Shown here: piece by piece, positions 37,080 through 46,953 of the stretch | Position numbering within the stretch: the first letter of the stretch is position 1 | Layout: every line of letters starts with the position of its first letter | DNA from: Hoylesella oralis ATCC 33269 | Lineage (GTDB): Bacteria; Bacteroidota; Bacteroidia; Bacteroidales; Bacteroidaceae | Reading direction: 5' to 3' | Length of the DNA stretch: 64,000 bases | NCBI RefSeq assembly: GCF_000185145.2 | Contig: NZ_GL833119.1 | Location: 1,553,464-1,617,463 of the forward strand | Notes under the pieces: model-generated | What the model saw: the letters and a program-made list of their open reading frames with translations, nothing else | Told to the model about the DNA's origin: nothing | The model's database searches: none | Program-made: the position numbers and the translations under genes

Positions 37080-37087
37080 CAAAAGTA
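37080..37087 (-). promoter_or_regulatory. -7 promoter box of the radical SAM gene
   Basis: TACTTTTG on the minus strand; it ends 7 bases before the ATG at 37072. Confidence 0.65.
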
Positions 37088-37099
37088 AGTAAAAATGTC

Positions 37100-37107
37100 T
37101 ATCTTTG
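37100..37107 (+). promoter_or_regulatory. -7 promoter box of the DPP IV operon
   Basis: TATCTTTG, 30 bases before the ATG at 37138. Only 12 bases separate it from the divergent box at 37080-37087. Confidence 0.7.
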
Positions 37108-37137
37108 CAATAGGTTATAACGAAATATCTTATACGG

Positions 37138-39342
37138 ATGAGAAAGATAATTGTATTTTTAGCAGCGTTATTTATGGTATGTTCAGACTTGCAAGCAGCA
37201 GAGAAAATGGATTTGAAGGCAATTGCAAAGGGTGAATTTGCCGCGAAAACCATTACAGGAATAACTCCTATCGAAGGTACAGACCGCTATGCACGCATCA
37301 GTAGCGACGGGAAACAGATTGTAGAATATTCGTTTAAGACAGGTAAGCAGACCGGTGTGCTCTTCGATGTAGATAATACGATGGGCGAGAAGATAACTTC
37401 TTTCGATGGTTATACGATGTCGCCCGATGGCAAGAAGATGCTTATACAGACGAAAACCGAACCGATTTACCGTCGTTCTTTTCGGGCTGTGTTCTATATT
37501 TATACCATCTCGTCGCGTAAGTTGCAGCGCCTATCCGATGGAGGTCCGCAACAAGTGCCTGTTTGGTCGCCGGATGGTAATCAAATAGCTTTCGTTCGAG
37601 ATAATAATATCTATCTTGTAAAGCTGCTCTACGACAATGCCGAGAGCCAAGTAACCAAGGATGGACGGAAGAATGAGGTGATTAACGGCGTGCCGGACTG
37701 GGTAAATGAAGAGGAATTCGGGTTCAACAAAGCGTTGTGTTTCAATGCCGACGGCACAATGATTTGCTGGCTTCGCTACGACGAGAGTAAGGTGAAAACC
37801 TATTCCCTGCAGCTCTTCAAAGGTGAAAAGCCCGCGAGAGAAGAGTTTGCGGAGTACCCGGGACTTTATTCTTACAAGTATCCGAAGGCAGGAACCGATA
37901 ACTCTGTGGTTACCGCATGGAGCTATGATATTAAAAGTCATAAGGCCAACCGGCTGCAAGTGCCGCTGGCAGAAGATGGATACATGCCGCGCATCAAGCC
38001 TACTGCCAATGCGGAGAAGATTATTGTGTACGCGATGAACCGCCATCAGAGCGAACTTAATCTTTACAGCGTGAACCCCCGCAGCACCGTTGCACAGCTC
38101 TTAGTTCAGGAAAAGAATACGAAATATGTGAAAGAAGAGGCAGTGGAAGGCATCATCATCGGCAAAAACAGTTTCTTATTGCCCAGTGATCGCAGCGGAT
38201 ACATGAATGTATATCTCTACAACATGAACGGTCAGCTGATGCGACAGATAGGAAACGGCACTTTCGATATTACCGCTGTTTACGGATATGATGAAGAAAA
38301 CGGAGATGTGTATTATCAGGCTGCTTCCATCAATGCGCACGACCGTCAGGTGTTTGTGGCTCATAAGAACGGAAAGACCGACCGTCTGTCTGATCAAGAA
38401 GGATGGAATACGGCCGTGATTTCTGGCGATTATCGCTATCTGATCAACACTTGGAGCGATTACAATACACCTTATTTATATACGATACGTGATAATAAGG
38501 GTAAAATACTTTCCATCCAGTTGGACAACAACGAACTGAAAAGCAAGATATCCGGCTTTGGATGGACGAAAAAAGAAACGTTTACCTTTACTACTTCAGA
38601 GGGAGTGAAGCTCGACGGATGGATGATAAAGCCGACAGACTTCAATGCTGCGAAAAAATATCCCGTCATTATGTACCAATACAGTGGGCCTGCGAGCCAG
38701 CAGGTTGTAAACTCTTGGCGTGTCGGTTCTATGGGACAGGGCGGCGCTTTCGACTATTATTTGGCACAGCAGGGCTTTATAGTGGTCTGTGTAGATGGGC
38801 GTGGCACCGGCGGGCGCGGCTCCGAATTCGAGAAGTGTACCTATCTGAGGCTCGGAGACCTCGAGTCAAAGGATCAGGTAGAGGCGGCCTTGTGGCTGGG
38901 TAAGCAGTCTTTTGTGGATAAAAACCGTATCGGTATTTGGGGTTGGAGTTTCGGAGGTTTCAACACTTTGATGAGCATGAGCGAGGGACGTGCCGTGTTT
39001 AAGGCCGGCGTTGCCGTGGCTCCTCCAACGAATTGGAAGTATTACGACACGGTATATACCGAACGTTATATGCGTACACCTAAGGAAAATCCCGACGGTT
39101 ATGCCCTTAATCCGATTGAACGTGCCGGTAAGTTGCAGGGTGCATTGCTTATCTGTCACGGTTCGGCCGACGATAATGTGCAGCCGCAGAATACTTTTGA
39201 GTACGCCGAAGCGCTTGTTCAGGCAGATAAAGACTTCAAAGAAAACTATTATACTAACCGAAATCACGGCATATCCGGCGGCAATACTCGTAATCATCTG
39301 ATGAGACAGATTGCCAACTTCTTTATCAAAGAACTGAAATAA
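37138..39342 (+). CDS. Dipeptidyl peptidase IV (S9B)
   Basis: 734 residues with a signal peptide (about 1-20, ending LQAAE). An eight-bladed beta-propeller (about 40-470) contains the substrate Glu-Glu motif (VNEEEFGF). A C-terminal alpha/beta-hydrolase follows, with Ser604 in GWSFGGF, the Asp in HGSADDNV (about 679) and His710 in NHGI. It removes X-Pro dipeptides from peptides outside the inner membrane. It is separated from iorA by only 17 bases, so it heads a DPP IV-iorA-iorB-aminotransferase operon that ties peptide uptake to amino-acid oxidation. Confidence 0.95.
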   Translation: MRKIIVFLAALFMVCSDLQAAEKMDLKAIAKGEFAAKTITGITPIEGTDRYARISSDGKQIVEYSFKTGKQTGVLFDVDNTMGEKITSFDGYTMSPDGKKMLIQTKTEPIYRRSFRAVFYIYTISSRKLQRLSDGGPQQVPVWSPDGNQIAFVRDNNIYLVKLLYDNAESQVTKDGRKNEVINGVPDWVNEEEFGFNKALCFNADGTMICWLRYDESKVKTYSLQLFKGEKPAREEFAEYPGLYSYKYPKAGTDNSVVTAWSYDIKSHKANRLQVPLAEDGYMPRIKPTANAEKIIVYAMNRHQSELNLYSVNPRSTVAQLLVQEKNTKYVKEEAVEGIIIGKNSFLLPSDRSGYMNVYLYNMNGQLMRQIGNGTFDITAVYGYDEENGDVYYQAASINAHDRQVFVAHKNGKTDRLSDQEGWNTAVISGDYRYLINTWSDYNTPYLYTIRDNKGKILSIQLDNNELKSKISGFGWTKKETFTFTTSEGVKLDGWMIKPTDFNAAKKYPVIMYQYSGPASQQVVNSWRVGSMGQGGAFDYYLAQQGFIVVCVDGRGTGGRGSEFEKCTYLRLGDLESKDQVEAALWLGKQSFVDKNRIGIWGWSFGGFNTLMSMSEGRAVFKAGVAVAPPTNWKYYDTVYTERYMRTPKENPDGYALNPIERAGKLQGALLICHGSADDNVQPQNTFEYAEALVQADKDFKENYYTNRNHGISGGNTRNHLMRQIANFFIKELK

Positions 39343-39359
39343 CCAATCACAAATACATT

Positions 39360-40958
39360 ATGAAGAAACTTTTATTAGGCGATGAAGCCATTGCTCAAGG
39401 GGCCATAGATGCCGGATTGAGTGGTGTGTATGCCTATCCGGGAACTCCGTCTACGGAGATTACCGAGTATATACAATGCTCGCCGGTGGCCAAGGAACGC
39501 GGTATTCACAGCAAATGGGCTACGAACGAGAAGACTGCAATGGAGCAAGCGCTGGGCATGTCGTATATGGGAAAGCGCGCACTTGTGTGCATGAAGCATG
39601 TCGGACTGAATGTCTGTGCCGATCCTTTTGTCAACTCGGCGATTACAGGTACCAATGGCGGCCTTGTCGTTCTGGTGGCCGATGATCCTTCCATGCACTC
39701 TTCGCAGGACGAACAAGATAGTCGTTTCTATGCTAAATTTGCAATGATTCCCTGTTTTGAGCCTTTCAATCAGCAGAATGCGTATGATATGATGGCGACA
39801 GCTTTCGATTATAGCGAGAGAATACATCTGCCTGTGCTCGTTAGAGTGACTACCCGTCTGGCGCATTCGCGCGCCGTTGTAGAGATAGCGGAGACATCTC
39901 GCCCTGAAAACGATATGAACTATGATGCCAAGGCGAGCGATTGGGTGCTGCTTCCTGCCTTTGCCAGAAAGCGCAATGATATGGTGACGGCTCAACAGGC
40001 TGCGCTTGAAGAAGACTCGGCAGGCTCATCTTATAACGCTTATATCGATGCTTCCGATCGTTCCCGCGGCGTGATAGCAAGCGGAATTGCATTCAATTAC
40101 CTGAACGAATGTTATCCGCAGGGCTGTCCGTTCCCTGTTCTGAAGATCTCACAATACCCGTTACCCAAGAGACTTGTTAACAGATTGACTGCTGAATGCG
40201 ATGAAGTATTGGTGATAGAAGAAGGTCAGCCCTTCATAGAAGATATGGTTAGAGGTGTTATGCCGGGCAATGCCGTCATTAAGGGCAAGTTTACGGGCGA
40301 TCTGCCCCGTACGGGTGAGCTCACTCCGGATATCGTGAAGAAGGCTTTTGGACTTGAAATGGCACAGGGATATGCACCGTGCGAAGACGTTACATCGCGA
40401 CCTCCCGCTCTTTGTAAGGGCTGCGGTCACCGCGATGTGTACAGTGTATTGAATGAAGTCTTATCGGAATATGACAACGCAAGGGTATTCGGCGACATCG
40501 GATGCTACACCTTGGGCTTTCTTCCGCCCTATAAAGCGATCCATGCCTGTGTGGATATGGGTGCCAGCATAGGCATGGCGAAGGGTGCTTCAGAGGCTGG
40601 ACAGTGGCCGGCCATTGCCATTATCGGCGATTCTACTTTCACTCATAGCGGCATAGCGGGCCTTCTTGATGCGATAAACGAAAATTCTAACATCACCGTT
40701 ATTATCAGCGACAACCTGACAACAGCGATGACGGGCGGGCAAGACAGTGCCGGTACCTCTAAATTCGAGGCGATCTGTCGCGGTTTGGGCGTAGAAGAAG
40801 CTCATTTGAAAGTGGTGGTTCCCCTCGCCAAGAATATGCCGGAGATCAAACAGATGCTCCGTGAGGAAATAGAATATAAAGGGGTGAGCGTTATCATTCC
40901 GAGGAGAGAGTGCGTGCAAACGCTTAAAAGACATGCGTCGGAGAAACGTAAAAACTAA
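39360..40958 (+). CDS. iorA: Indolepyruvate ferredoxin oxidoreductase, alpha subunit
   Basis: 532 residues. Opens with YPGTPSTEI typical of 2-oxoacid:ferredoxin oxidoreductases. The TPP-binding half has CKGCGHRDVY, GDIGCYTLGF and IIGDSTFTHSG...DNLTTAMTGGQDS. The enzyme oxidises aryl pyruvates to aryl-acetyl-CoA while reducing ferredoxin. Unlike archaeal IorA (about 600-650 residues) it stops soon after IIPRREC and has no C-terminal 2[4Fe-4S] ferredoxin domain, so electron transfer must differ. Cytoplasmic; 12 bases before iorB. Confidence 0.93.
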   Translation: MKKLLLGDEAIAQGAIDAGLSGVYAYPGTPSTEITEYIQCSPVAKERGIHSKWATNEKTAMEQALGMSYMGKRALVCMKHVGLNVCADPFVNSAITGTNGGLVVLVADDPSMHSSQDEQDSRFYAKFAMIPCFEPFNQQNAYDMMATAFDYSERIHLPVLVRVTTRLAHSRAVVEIAETSRPENDMNYDAKASDWVLLPAFARKRNDMVTAQQAALEEDSAGSSYNAYIDASDRSRGVIASGIAFNYLNECYPQGCPFPVLKISQYPLPKRLVNRLTAECDEVLVIEEGQPFIEDMVRGVMPGNAVIKGKFTGDLPRTGELTPDIVKKAFGLEMAQGYAPCEDVTSRPPALCKGCGHRDVYSVLNEVLSEYDNARVFGDIGCYTLGFLPPYKAIHACVDMGASIGMAKGASEAGQWPAIAIIGDSTFTHSGIAGLLDAINENSNITVIISDNLTTAMTGGQDSAGTSKFEAICRGLGVEEAHLKVVVPLAKNMPEIKQMLREEIEYKGVSVIIPRRECVQTLKRHASEKRKN

Positions 40959-40970
40959 GGAGAAAGCACA

Positions 40971-41543
40971 ATGAAGACGGATATTATATTAAGTGGAGTA
41001 GGGGGACAGGGCATCCTTTCCATTGCAACGATTATAGGTGAAGCCGCCTTGAAGGACAATCTTTATATCAAACAGGCAGAGGTTCACGGCATGTCACAGC
41101 GTGGAGGAGATGTACAGAGCAACTTGAGATTGTCGTCGGAGCCCATTAATAGCGACCTTATACCATTAGGATGCGCCGATGTCATCATCTCTATGGAACC
41201 GATGGAGGCATTGAGATACCTGCCTTATCTTAGCAAGAAAGGCTGGATTATTACGTCGGTAACACCTTTTGTCAATATCCCCGACTATCCTGATTTAGAT
41301 AAATTGAAAGCCGATTTGGCGAAAGTAGATAACGTGATTTTATTAGATATCGAACGTTTAGCTAAGGACAATGGCGTTCCGCGCAGTGCAAATGTGATCC
41401 TTCTCGGTGCGGCTCAGAAGGCTTTGGGCATAGCCTACGACAAGTTGGAGGATGCTGTACGCCGCGTATTTGTCCGTAAAGGCGATGCCATTGTGGAAGC
41501 TAATGTCAAGGCTTTGGCCATCGGACGCGGAGAACAGAGATAA
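40971..41543 (+). CDS. iorB: Indolepyruvate ferredoxin oxidoreductase, beta subunit
   Basis: 190 residues, the gamma-type domain of 2-oxoacid oxidoreductases: opens SGVGGQGILSIATIIGEA, then EVHGMSQRGGDVQSN. It partners IorA. An AAGGAGAAA ribosome site precedes the ATG. Followed by the aminotransferase after 20 bases. Confidence 0.94.
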   Translation: MKTDIILSGVGGQGILSIATIIGEAALKDNLYIKQAEVHGMSQRGGDVQSNLRLSSEPINSDLIPLGCADVIISMEPMEALRYLPYLSKKGWIITSVTPFVNIPDYPDLDKLKADLAKVDNVILLDIERLAKDNGVPRSANVILLGAAQKALGIAYDKLEDAVRRVFVRKGDAIVEANVKALAIGRGEQR

Positions 41544-41563
41544 ACGTTTCGTTTAATTCCTAC

Positions 41564-42880
41564 ATGCAGATGGAAACACCTATCGAGAAAAAAATCATAG
41601 ACGATGCGATCAGAGATTTCAAAATACAGGATTTCTCCAAAGCCACGATACGTGAAGTGAAGTCGATTGCAGCATTTGCCGAACGCGAGTCGGGTGTAGA
41701 GTTCATCAAGATGGAGATGGGAATACCGGGATTGCCGGCAGCCAAGGTCGGTGTAGAGGCGCAGATCAAGGCTTTACAGGACGGTATAGCCCGTACTTAC
41801 CCCGATATTCAAGGTCTTCCTGAGCTCAAACGTCAGGCTTCCCGCTTCGTTAAAGCCTTTATAGGCATAGACATCAGTGCCGACGGATGTATTCCCGTTT
41901 GCGGAAGCATGCAGGGAACGTTCGCCTCATTCCTTACATGTTCGCAGGCCGATCCGCAGAAAGATACGGTGTTGTTCATAGATCCCGGCTTCCCTGTTCA
42001 GAAGATGCAACTCCAAGTGATGGGTGTGAAATACGAGACATTCGATGTGTACGATTATCGCGGAGATAAGCTGAAAGGTAAGATTGAGACGTATCTGGCG
42101 AAAGGGAACATCTGCGCCGTCGTTTACAGCAATCCCAACAATCCCTCGTGGGTGTGCCTGAACGAAGAGGAACTGCGCGGTATCGGCGAGCTTGCAACAC
42201 AGTACGATGTCATTGTTATGGAAGACCTTGCCTATTTTGCGATGGATTTCAGGAAGCCTTTAAGCACTCCTTTCGAGCCTCCTTACCAAGCAACGGTGGC
42301 GCGATATACCGACAATTACATTCTTCTTATCAGCGGATCGAAGGCTTTTAGTTATGCCGGAGAGCGCATAGGAGTGACATGTATTTCCGACAAACTCTAC
42401 TCTCGCCGTTACGATGCTCTTGCCCAACGCTACGAGGGGCTGCCTTTCGGGCAAGTATTTTCTACGCGCATGCTTTACGCATTAAGCTCTGGCACCAGTC
42501 ATAGTGCCCAGTTTGCCATGGCAGCCATGCTGAAAGCTGCCGTAGAAGGTACGTATGATTTCAGAAAGGAAGTAGGTGTGTACGGAGAACGAGCACGCCG
42601 TTTGAAAGATATATTCTGCAAACATGGCTTTTACATCGTCTATGATAAGGACTTGGATGAGCCTGTTGCCGACGGATTTTATTTCACTATCGGGTATCCC
42701 CATATGACTTCGGGGCAGTTGGCGCACGAACTGATGTACTACGGGGTGAGCGCTATCTGCCTTATCACCACAGGAAGCCGGCAGGAAGGGTTGCGCGTGT
42801 GCACTTCGTTCATAGCTGATCATCAATACAAACTGCTCGAAGAACGAATGAAAATATTCGAAACGAACAACCCCGTCTGA
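41564..42880 (+). CDS. PLP-dependent class I/II aminotransferase
   Basis: 438 residues, fold type I. YSNPNNPSWVCL is the cofactor Asn motif, EDLAYFAMD the PLP-nitrogen Asp region, and SGSKAFSYAGERIGV carries the Schiff-base lysine. Its place after iorAB suggests it makes aryl pyruvates from aromatic amino acids, supplying IorAB; substrate not shown by sequence. Two ATGs (41564, 41570) are possible. Last gene of the operon, ending at the shared terminator at 42948. Confidence 0.9.
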   Translation: MQMETPIEKKIIDDAIRDFKIQDFSKATIREVKSIAAFAERESGVEFIKMEMGIPGLPAAKVGVEAQIKALQDGIARTYPDIQGLPELKRQASRFVKAFIGIDISADGCIPVCGSMQGTFASFLTCSQADPQKDTVLFIDPGFPVQKMQLQVMGVKYETFDVYDYRGDKLKGKIETYLAKGNICAVVYSNPNNPSWVCLNEEELRGIGELATQYDVIVMEDLAYFAMDFRKPLSTPFEPPYQATVARYTDNYILLISGSKAFSYAGERIGVTCISDKLYSRRYDALAQRYEGLPFGQVFSTRMLYALSSGTSHSAQFAMAAMLKAAVEGTYDFRKEVGVYGERARRLKDIFCKHGFYIVYDKDLDEPVADGFYFTIGYPHMTSGQLAHELMYYGVSAICLITTGSRQEGLRVCTSFIADHQYKLLEERMKIFETNNPV

Positions 42881-42947
42881 CCGTCTGCAACCGTTGGGAA
42901 GGCAGGTAAGAGGCTACGAATGCCCCTTTTACTAAATATTGCAAAAC

Positions 42948-42983
42948 AAAAAAGAGATGGTAATCGAACACCATCTCTTTTTT
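42948..42983. terminator. Bidirectional terminator between the aminotransferase and pgk
   Basis: A perfect 13-bp stem (42948-42960 with 42971-42983) around a 10-base loop, with A-run and T-run built into the arms, serves both convergent genes. Confidence 0.9.
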
Positions 42984-43001
42984 ATATTATAGGAGAATGA
43001 A

Positions 43002-44255
43002 TTATTCACCCTTGATTGCAGCCACACCCGGGAGCACTTTACCCTCGATAGCTTCGAGCATTGCGCCGCCGCCTGTGGATACATAAGATACCTTATCGGC
43101 CAGTCCGAACTTGTTGACAGCAGCAACCGAGTCGCCGCCACCCACGAGAGAGAAAGCGCCGTTTTTCTGTGTAGCCTCGGCGACATACTTGGCTATCTCG
43201 CCCGTACCGTGGGCGAAATTCTCGAATTCGAATACTCCAACAGGGCCGTTCCATAGAATTGTTTTTGATGAAAGGATAATCTTCTTCCATTCTTCCAACG
43301 ACTTTTCGGAAGCATCCATCCCTTCCCAGCCATCGGGAATATTGAATATGTCAACTACCTTACGGTTCGCATCGTTCGAGAACTTATCTCCGGCAACGGT
43401 AGCAACGGAGAGGCTCAGGTTTACACCTTTCTCCTTGGCAGTCTTCATAACGTTCAGAGCCTCCGGCATCAGGTCGTCTTCGTGGAGCGATTCGCCGATA
43501 TGGCCGCCTTGCGCCTTAATAAAAGTGTAGCCCATACCGCCGCCTATGATCAGGTTATCTACCTTATCAAGCAGATTTTTGATGACTCCGAGCTTAGAAC
43601 TTACCTTAGATCCGCCGATGATAGCGGTAAAAGGATGCTGCGCATTCTTCAACACGTTGTCGATAGCCTTTACCTCTTTTTCCATCAGATAGCCCAGCAT
43701 CTTGTGGTCTGCATCGAAGCTGTCGGCGATAACTGCCGTAGAAGCGTGTCTGCGATGAGCTGTTCCGAACGCATCGTTTACGTAAACGTCTGCGTAAGAA
43801 GCCAGTTTCTCTGCAAATGCCTTTTGCTTTTTCTTCATTTCTTTCTTGGCTTCGTCGTATTCGGGCGTACCTTTTTCAACGCCTACAGGCTTGCCTTCCT
43901 CTTCCGGATAGAAGCGCAAGTTCTCGAGAAGCAATGCTTCTCCCGGCTTCAGAGCGGCAGCTGCCTCGTCTGCCTTGGCACAATCGGGAGCGAATTTCAC
44001 CTCTACACCGAGCGCATTACTTACGTTCTTTACGATTTGGCTAAGTGAAAGTTCCGGTTTCACCTTACCTTTAGGCTTGCCCATATGGCTCATCATGATC
44101 AGTGCACCGCCATCTGCAAGCACTTTCTTTAGTGTAGGAAGCGCACCGCGTATGCGGGTATCGTCTGTAACATTACCTTGCTCGTCCAATGGAACATTGA
44201 AATCCACGCGAACTATTGCCTTCTTGCCGGCAAAGTTGAATTGTTCAATTGTCAT
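43002..44255 (-). CDS. pgk: Phosphoglycerate kinase
   Basis: 417 residues, glycolytic enzyme making ATP from 1,3-bisphosphoglycerate. Shows RVDFNVPLD near residue 17, SHMGKPKGK, the hinge and the C-terminal nucleotide site with [11 protein letters not shown] and [13 protein letters not shown]. Slightly longer than E. coli Pgk (387) because of an insert rich in lysine ([14 protein letters not shown] region). Single gene. Confidence 0.97.
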   Translation of the reverse strand: MTIEQFNFAGKKAIVRVDFNVPLDEQGNVTDDTRIRGALPTLKKVLADGGALIMMSHMGKPKGKVKPELSLSQIVKNVSNALGVEVKFAPDCAKADEAAAALKPGEALLLENLRFYPEEEGKPVGVEKGTPEYDEAKKEMKKKQKAFAEKLASYADVYVNDAFGTAHRRHASTAVIADSFDADHKMLGYLMEKEVKAIDNVLKNAQHPFTAIIGGSKVSSKLGVIKNLLDKVDNLIIGGGMGYTFIKAQGGHIGESLHEDDLMPEALNVMKTAKEKGVNLSLSVATVAGDKFSNDANRKVVDIFNIPDGWEGMDASEKSLEEWKKIILSSKTILWNGPVGVFEFENFAHGTGEIAKYVAEATQKNGAFSLVGGGDSVAAVNKFGLADKVSYVSTGGGAMLEAIEGKVLPGVAAIKGE

Positions 44256-44299
44256 TTTTCCTTATTATTTTAGTTAGAAATCTTATTTTTTATTTATTA

Positions 44300-44307
44300 C
44301 AAAAATA
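44300..44307 (-). promoter_or_regulatory. -7 promoter box of pgk
   Basis: TATTTTTG on the minus strand, 44 bases before the ATG. Confidence 0.65.
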
Positions 44308-44469
44308 GTACAAACCGAATGCAAAGAAGTCTGCTGTTATTTGCCGAGGCACTGTCTATTTTATGCAAAAATAATATATTTCCGCGATATACGGAAGTCT
44401 CAGCTCCACATTTTGTTCTTTTTTCTGCCGACAAACGGCCAAATGCAAGGCAGAGTTGGCAATTTTTAT

Positions 44470-44477
44470 TACTTTTG
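44470..44477 (+). promoter_or_regulatory. -7 promoter box of queC
   Basis: TACTTTTG on the plus strand, 23 bases before the ATG at 44501. Confidence 0.65.
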
Positions 44478-44500
44478 CAGCGTATTAAAACATTTTGAAA

Positions 44501-45157
44501 ATGAAAGATTCGGTGATTATAGTGAGCGGAGGAATGGACTCCGTTACCATGCTCTACGAGTATCAAGACCGCATTGCCTTGGGCATATCCTTCGATTACG
44601 GCAGCAATCATAATGCCAAGGAAATACCTTATGCACGCCTGCATTGCAAGCGACTCGGTATCAGACACATTGTTATAGACCTCGGTTTCGTGCATCAGTA
44701 CTTTAAAAGCAGTCTTTTAGAAGGTGCAGACGCCATCCCCGAAGGCAGTTACAACGAGGGGAACATGAAGTCTACAGTGGTGCCGTTCCGCAATGGTATT
44801 ATGCTTTCCATAGCCGTCGGCGTGGCCGAGAGCCACCATTTGAAATATGTAATGATGGCCAATCATGGCGGCGACCATGCCATCTATCCCGACTGTCGTC
44901 CCGATTTTGTGGCAGCGATGTCGACTGCCGCCACCGCCGGAACCTATGAAAAGGTGTGTGTTCTTGCCCCTTATACCGGCATAACCAAGACGGATATCGC
45001 CCGCAGAGGGCAGAAGTTCGGGGTGAATTTTGCCGAAACGTGGAGCTGTTACAAGGGAGGCGACAAGCATTGCGGGCATTGCGGAACGTGTCGTGAGCGC
45101 AAAGAGGCCTTGGCAGAAGCGGGGATAGAAGACCTTACAGAGTACGAAGAAAGGTGA
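44501..45157 (+). CDS. queC: 7-cyano-7-deazaguanine synthase
   Basis: 218 residues. The N-terminal PP-loop SGGMDSVTML and the C-terminal zinc cysteines (SCYKGGDKHCGHCGTC) identify QueC, which makes preQ0 from carboxy-deazaguanine for queuosine in tRNA. The frame is open to a TTG at 44495, but ATG 44501 gives the family start (MKDSVIIVSGG). No other que gene is in the window. Confidence 0.94.
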   Translation: MKDSVIIVSGGMDSVTMLYEYQDRIALGISFDYGSNHNAKEIPYARLHCKRLGIRHIVIDLGFVHQYFKSSLLEGADAIPEGSYNEGNMKSTVVPFRNGIMLSIAVGVAESHHLKYVMMANHGGDHAIYPDCRPDFVAAMSTAATAGTYEKVCVLAPYTGITKTDIARRGQKFGVNFAETWSCYKGGDKHCGHCGTCRERKEALAEAGIEDLTEYEER

Positions 45158-45201
45158 GCGAGATGCCACTTGCAATGTTTTCGAAAGGCAAACATATGAA
45201 T

Positions 45202-45229
45202 AAGGAAAGGCCGCTGTCGACCTTTCCTT
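45202..45229 (+). terminator. Terminator of queC
   Basis: A perfect 9-bp stem AAGGAAAGG/CCTTTCCTT with a 10-base loop. The rest of the 304-bp gap 45158-45461 contains an imperfect 14-base inverted repeat (about 45235-45293) and paired TTAGA/TCTAA hairpins at 45355-45393, but no gene. Confidence 0.7.
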
Positions 45230-45461
45230 TAAGAGGAAAACCGCGGAAAAAGTATGGCTGTTACAGGAATTCCGTCGGTTTCCCAATGACGAACAGAAGC
45301 AGAAATATCTGTATTCGGTGCCTATATTTTTAGCGGGTTGCAGGTATATCCGGCTTAGATAGTACATCTAAACTTGTTAGAAAGCCAATCTAAGACGGTT
45401 TGATAGGTACTCTAACGAAGATAGATATAAGCGGTTGATAATCAACATGCTATCTGTCGGT

Positions 45462-46856
45462 TTATCCGAAAAGGCATCTAAGTGCCTCTTCTACCTTTCT
45501 TACCGGATGAAGTTCTATGCGGTATTTGCCCTGATTAAAGCTCTGTAGGTTATATTTGGGCACTATCATGTGAGTAAAGCCCAGCTTTTCCGCTTCTGCA
45601 ATGCGCTGTTCTATGCGGTTAACAGGACGTACTTCACCGCTGAGTCCCACTTCACCGGCCATACACCATCCGTGTTCTATCGCTGTATCGACATTACTCG
45701 ACAATACAGCGGCTATCACGCTCAAGTCTATGGCCAAATCGGTGACACGAAGCCCCCCTGCAATATTGATAAACACATCTTTTTGCATCAGTTTAAAGCC
45801 GACACGCTTCTCCAAAACGGCCAAAAGCATGTTCAATCTCTTCTGTTCAAAGCCGGTAGCTGTCCGTTGAGGAGTGCCATATGCCGCAGATGATACCAGT
45901 GCTTGGGTTTCTACGAGAAACGGACGTATCCCCTCGATGGCCGAACTGATAGCAATACCCGATAAACCCTCGTGGTCTTGCGTGAGTAGAAGTTCAGACG
46001 GATTGCTTACTTGCCGCAGTCCGTTCCGTTCCATCTCATATATACCGAGCTCGGAGGTAGAGCCAAAGCGGTTTTTAATGGAGCGGAGAATGCGATACAT
46101 GTAATGTTGGTCGCCCTCGAACTGTATTACCGTGTCTACGATATGTTCAAGTATCTTCGGTCCGGCAAGCGTTCCTTCCTTGTTGATGTGCCCGATAAGC
46201 ACCACAGGCACGCCGCTTGTCTTGGCAAAACGCAGCAGTGAGGCTGCACATTCGCGTACTTGAGTGATGCTGCCCGGTGAACTTTCCACTTCTGAAGTGG
46301 CTATGGTCTGGATGGAATCGATAATAACGATTTCGGGATGCGTATCCTTTATGTGCTCGAAAATATGCTCCAACGATGTTTCGCAGAGTATCATAACGTT
46401 GTTATTCTGCCTGTTTGAGCCAAGTCTATCGGCACGCAATTTGAGCTGGTGGGCGCTTTCTTCGCCACTGACATACAGTATACGTCTGTCGGTCATGCGG
46501 AGTATCGTCTGCAGGGTGAGCGTGCTCTTGCCGATACCGGGCTCTCCGCCGAGCAAAACAATACTTCCCGGAACCAATCCCCCGCCGAGAACACGGTTCA
46601 ATTCGGTATCGTTGGTATCGATACGCGGCTCGTCTTTCGCCGATATTTCGTGCAGGTATAGAGGTTTGTTCGAGGTGCCTGCCACAGACAGCCTTACCGA
46701 TTGTGCCGCCGATCTGGCCGCCATAGAACCCGTATCGCCTGCAATTCTTATCTCTTTAAAAGTGTTCCATTGTCCGCACGAAGGACATTTACCGATCCAT
46801 TTTGCCGACTCTTGTCCGCAATTGGAGCATACGTATGCTATCTTATCTTTTGCCAT
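45462..46856 (-). CDS. radA: DNA repair protein RadA (Sms)
   Basis: 464 residues. A zinc finger opens the protein (CSNCGQESAKWIGKCPSCG). A RecA-like core has Walker A GGEPGIGKST and the RadA-specific KNRFG motif, and a Lon-like C-terminal domain completes it. RadA drives branch migration in recombinational repair. Its ATG lies 55 bases from a promoter box; divergent from the lipoprotein gene at 46954. Confidence 0.96.
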   Translation of the reverse strand: MAKDKIAYVCSNCGQESAKWIGKCPSCGQWNTFKEIRIAGDTGSMAARSAAQSVRLSVAGTSNKPLYLHEISAKDEPRIDTNDTELNRVLGGGLVPGSIVLLGGEPGIGKSTLTLQTILRMTDRRILYVSGEESAHQLKLRADRLGSNRQNNNVMILCETSLEHIFEHIKDTHPEIVIIDSIQTIATSEVESSPGSITQVRECAASLLRFAKTSGVPVVLIGHINKEGTLAGPKILEHIVDTVIQFEGDQHYMYRILRSIKNRFGSTSELGIYEMERNGLRQVSNPSELLLTQDHEGLSGIAISSAIEGIRPFLVETQALVSSAAYGTPQRTATGFEQKRLNMLLAVLEKRVGFKLMQKDVFINIAGGLRVTDLAIDLSVIAAVLSSNVDTAIEHGWCMAGEVGLSGEVRPVNRIEQRIAEAEKLGFTHMIVPKYNLQSFNQGKYRIELHPVRKVEEALRCLFG

Positions 46857-46911
46857 AATCAGTTATTCCGGTAGGTATAGACATGCCATCTATGCCGTCA
46901 ACAAAAATAGT

Positions 46912-46919
46912 TATTATTT
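46912..46919 (-). promoter_or_regulatory. -7 promoter box of radA
   Basis: TATTTTTG on the minus strand; leader about 50 bases. Confidence 0.65.
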
Positions 46920-46941
46920 TCCGAGTATCAAAATTTATTAC

Positions 46942-46949
46942 TAAATTTG
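46942..46949 (+). promoter_or_regulatory. -7 promoter box of the lipoprotein gene at 46954
   Basis: TAAATTTG ends 4 bases before the ATG, so transcription would start at or in the start codon: a leaderless mRNA is likely. Confidence 0.65.
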
Positions 46950-46953
46950 CCAC

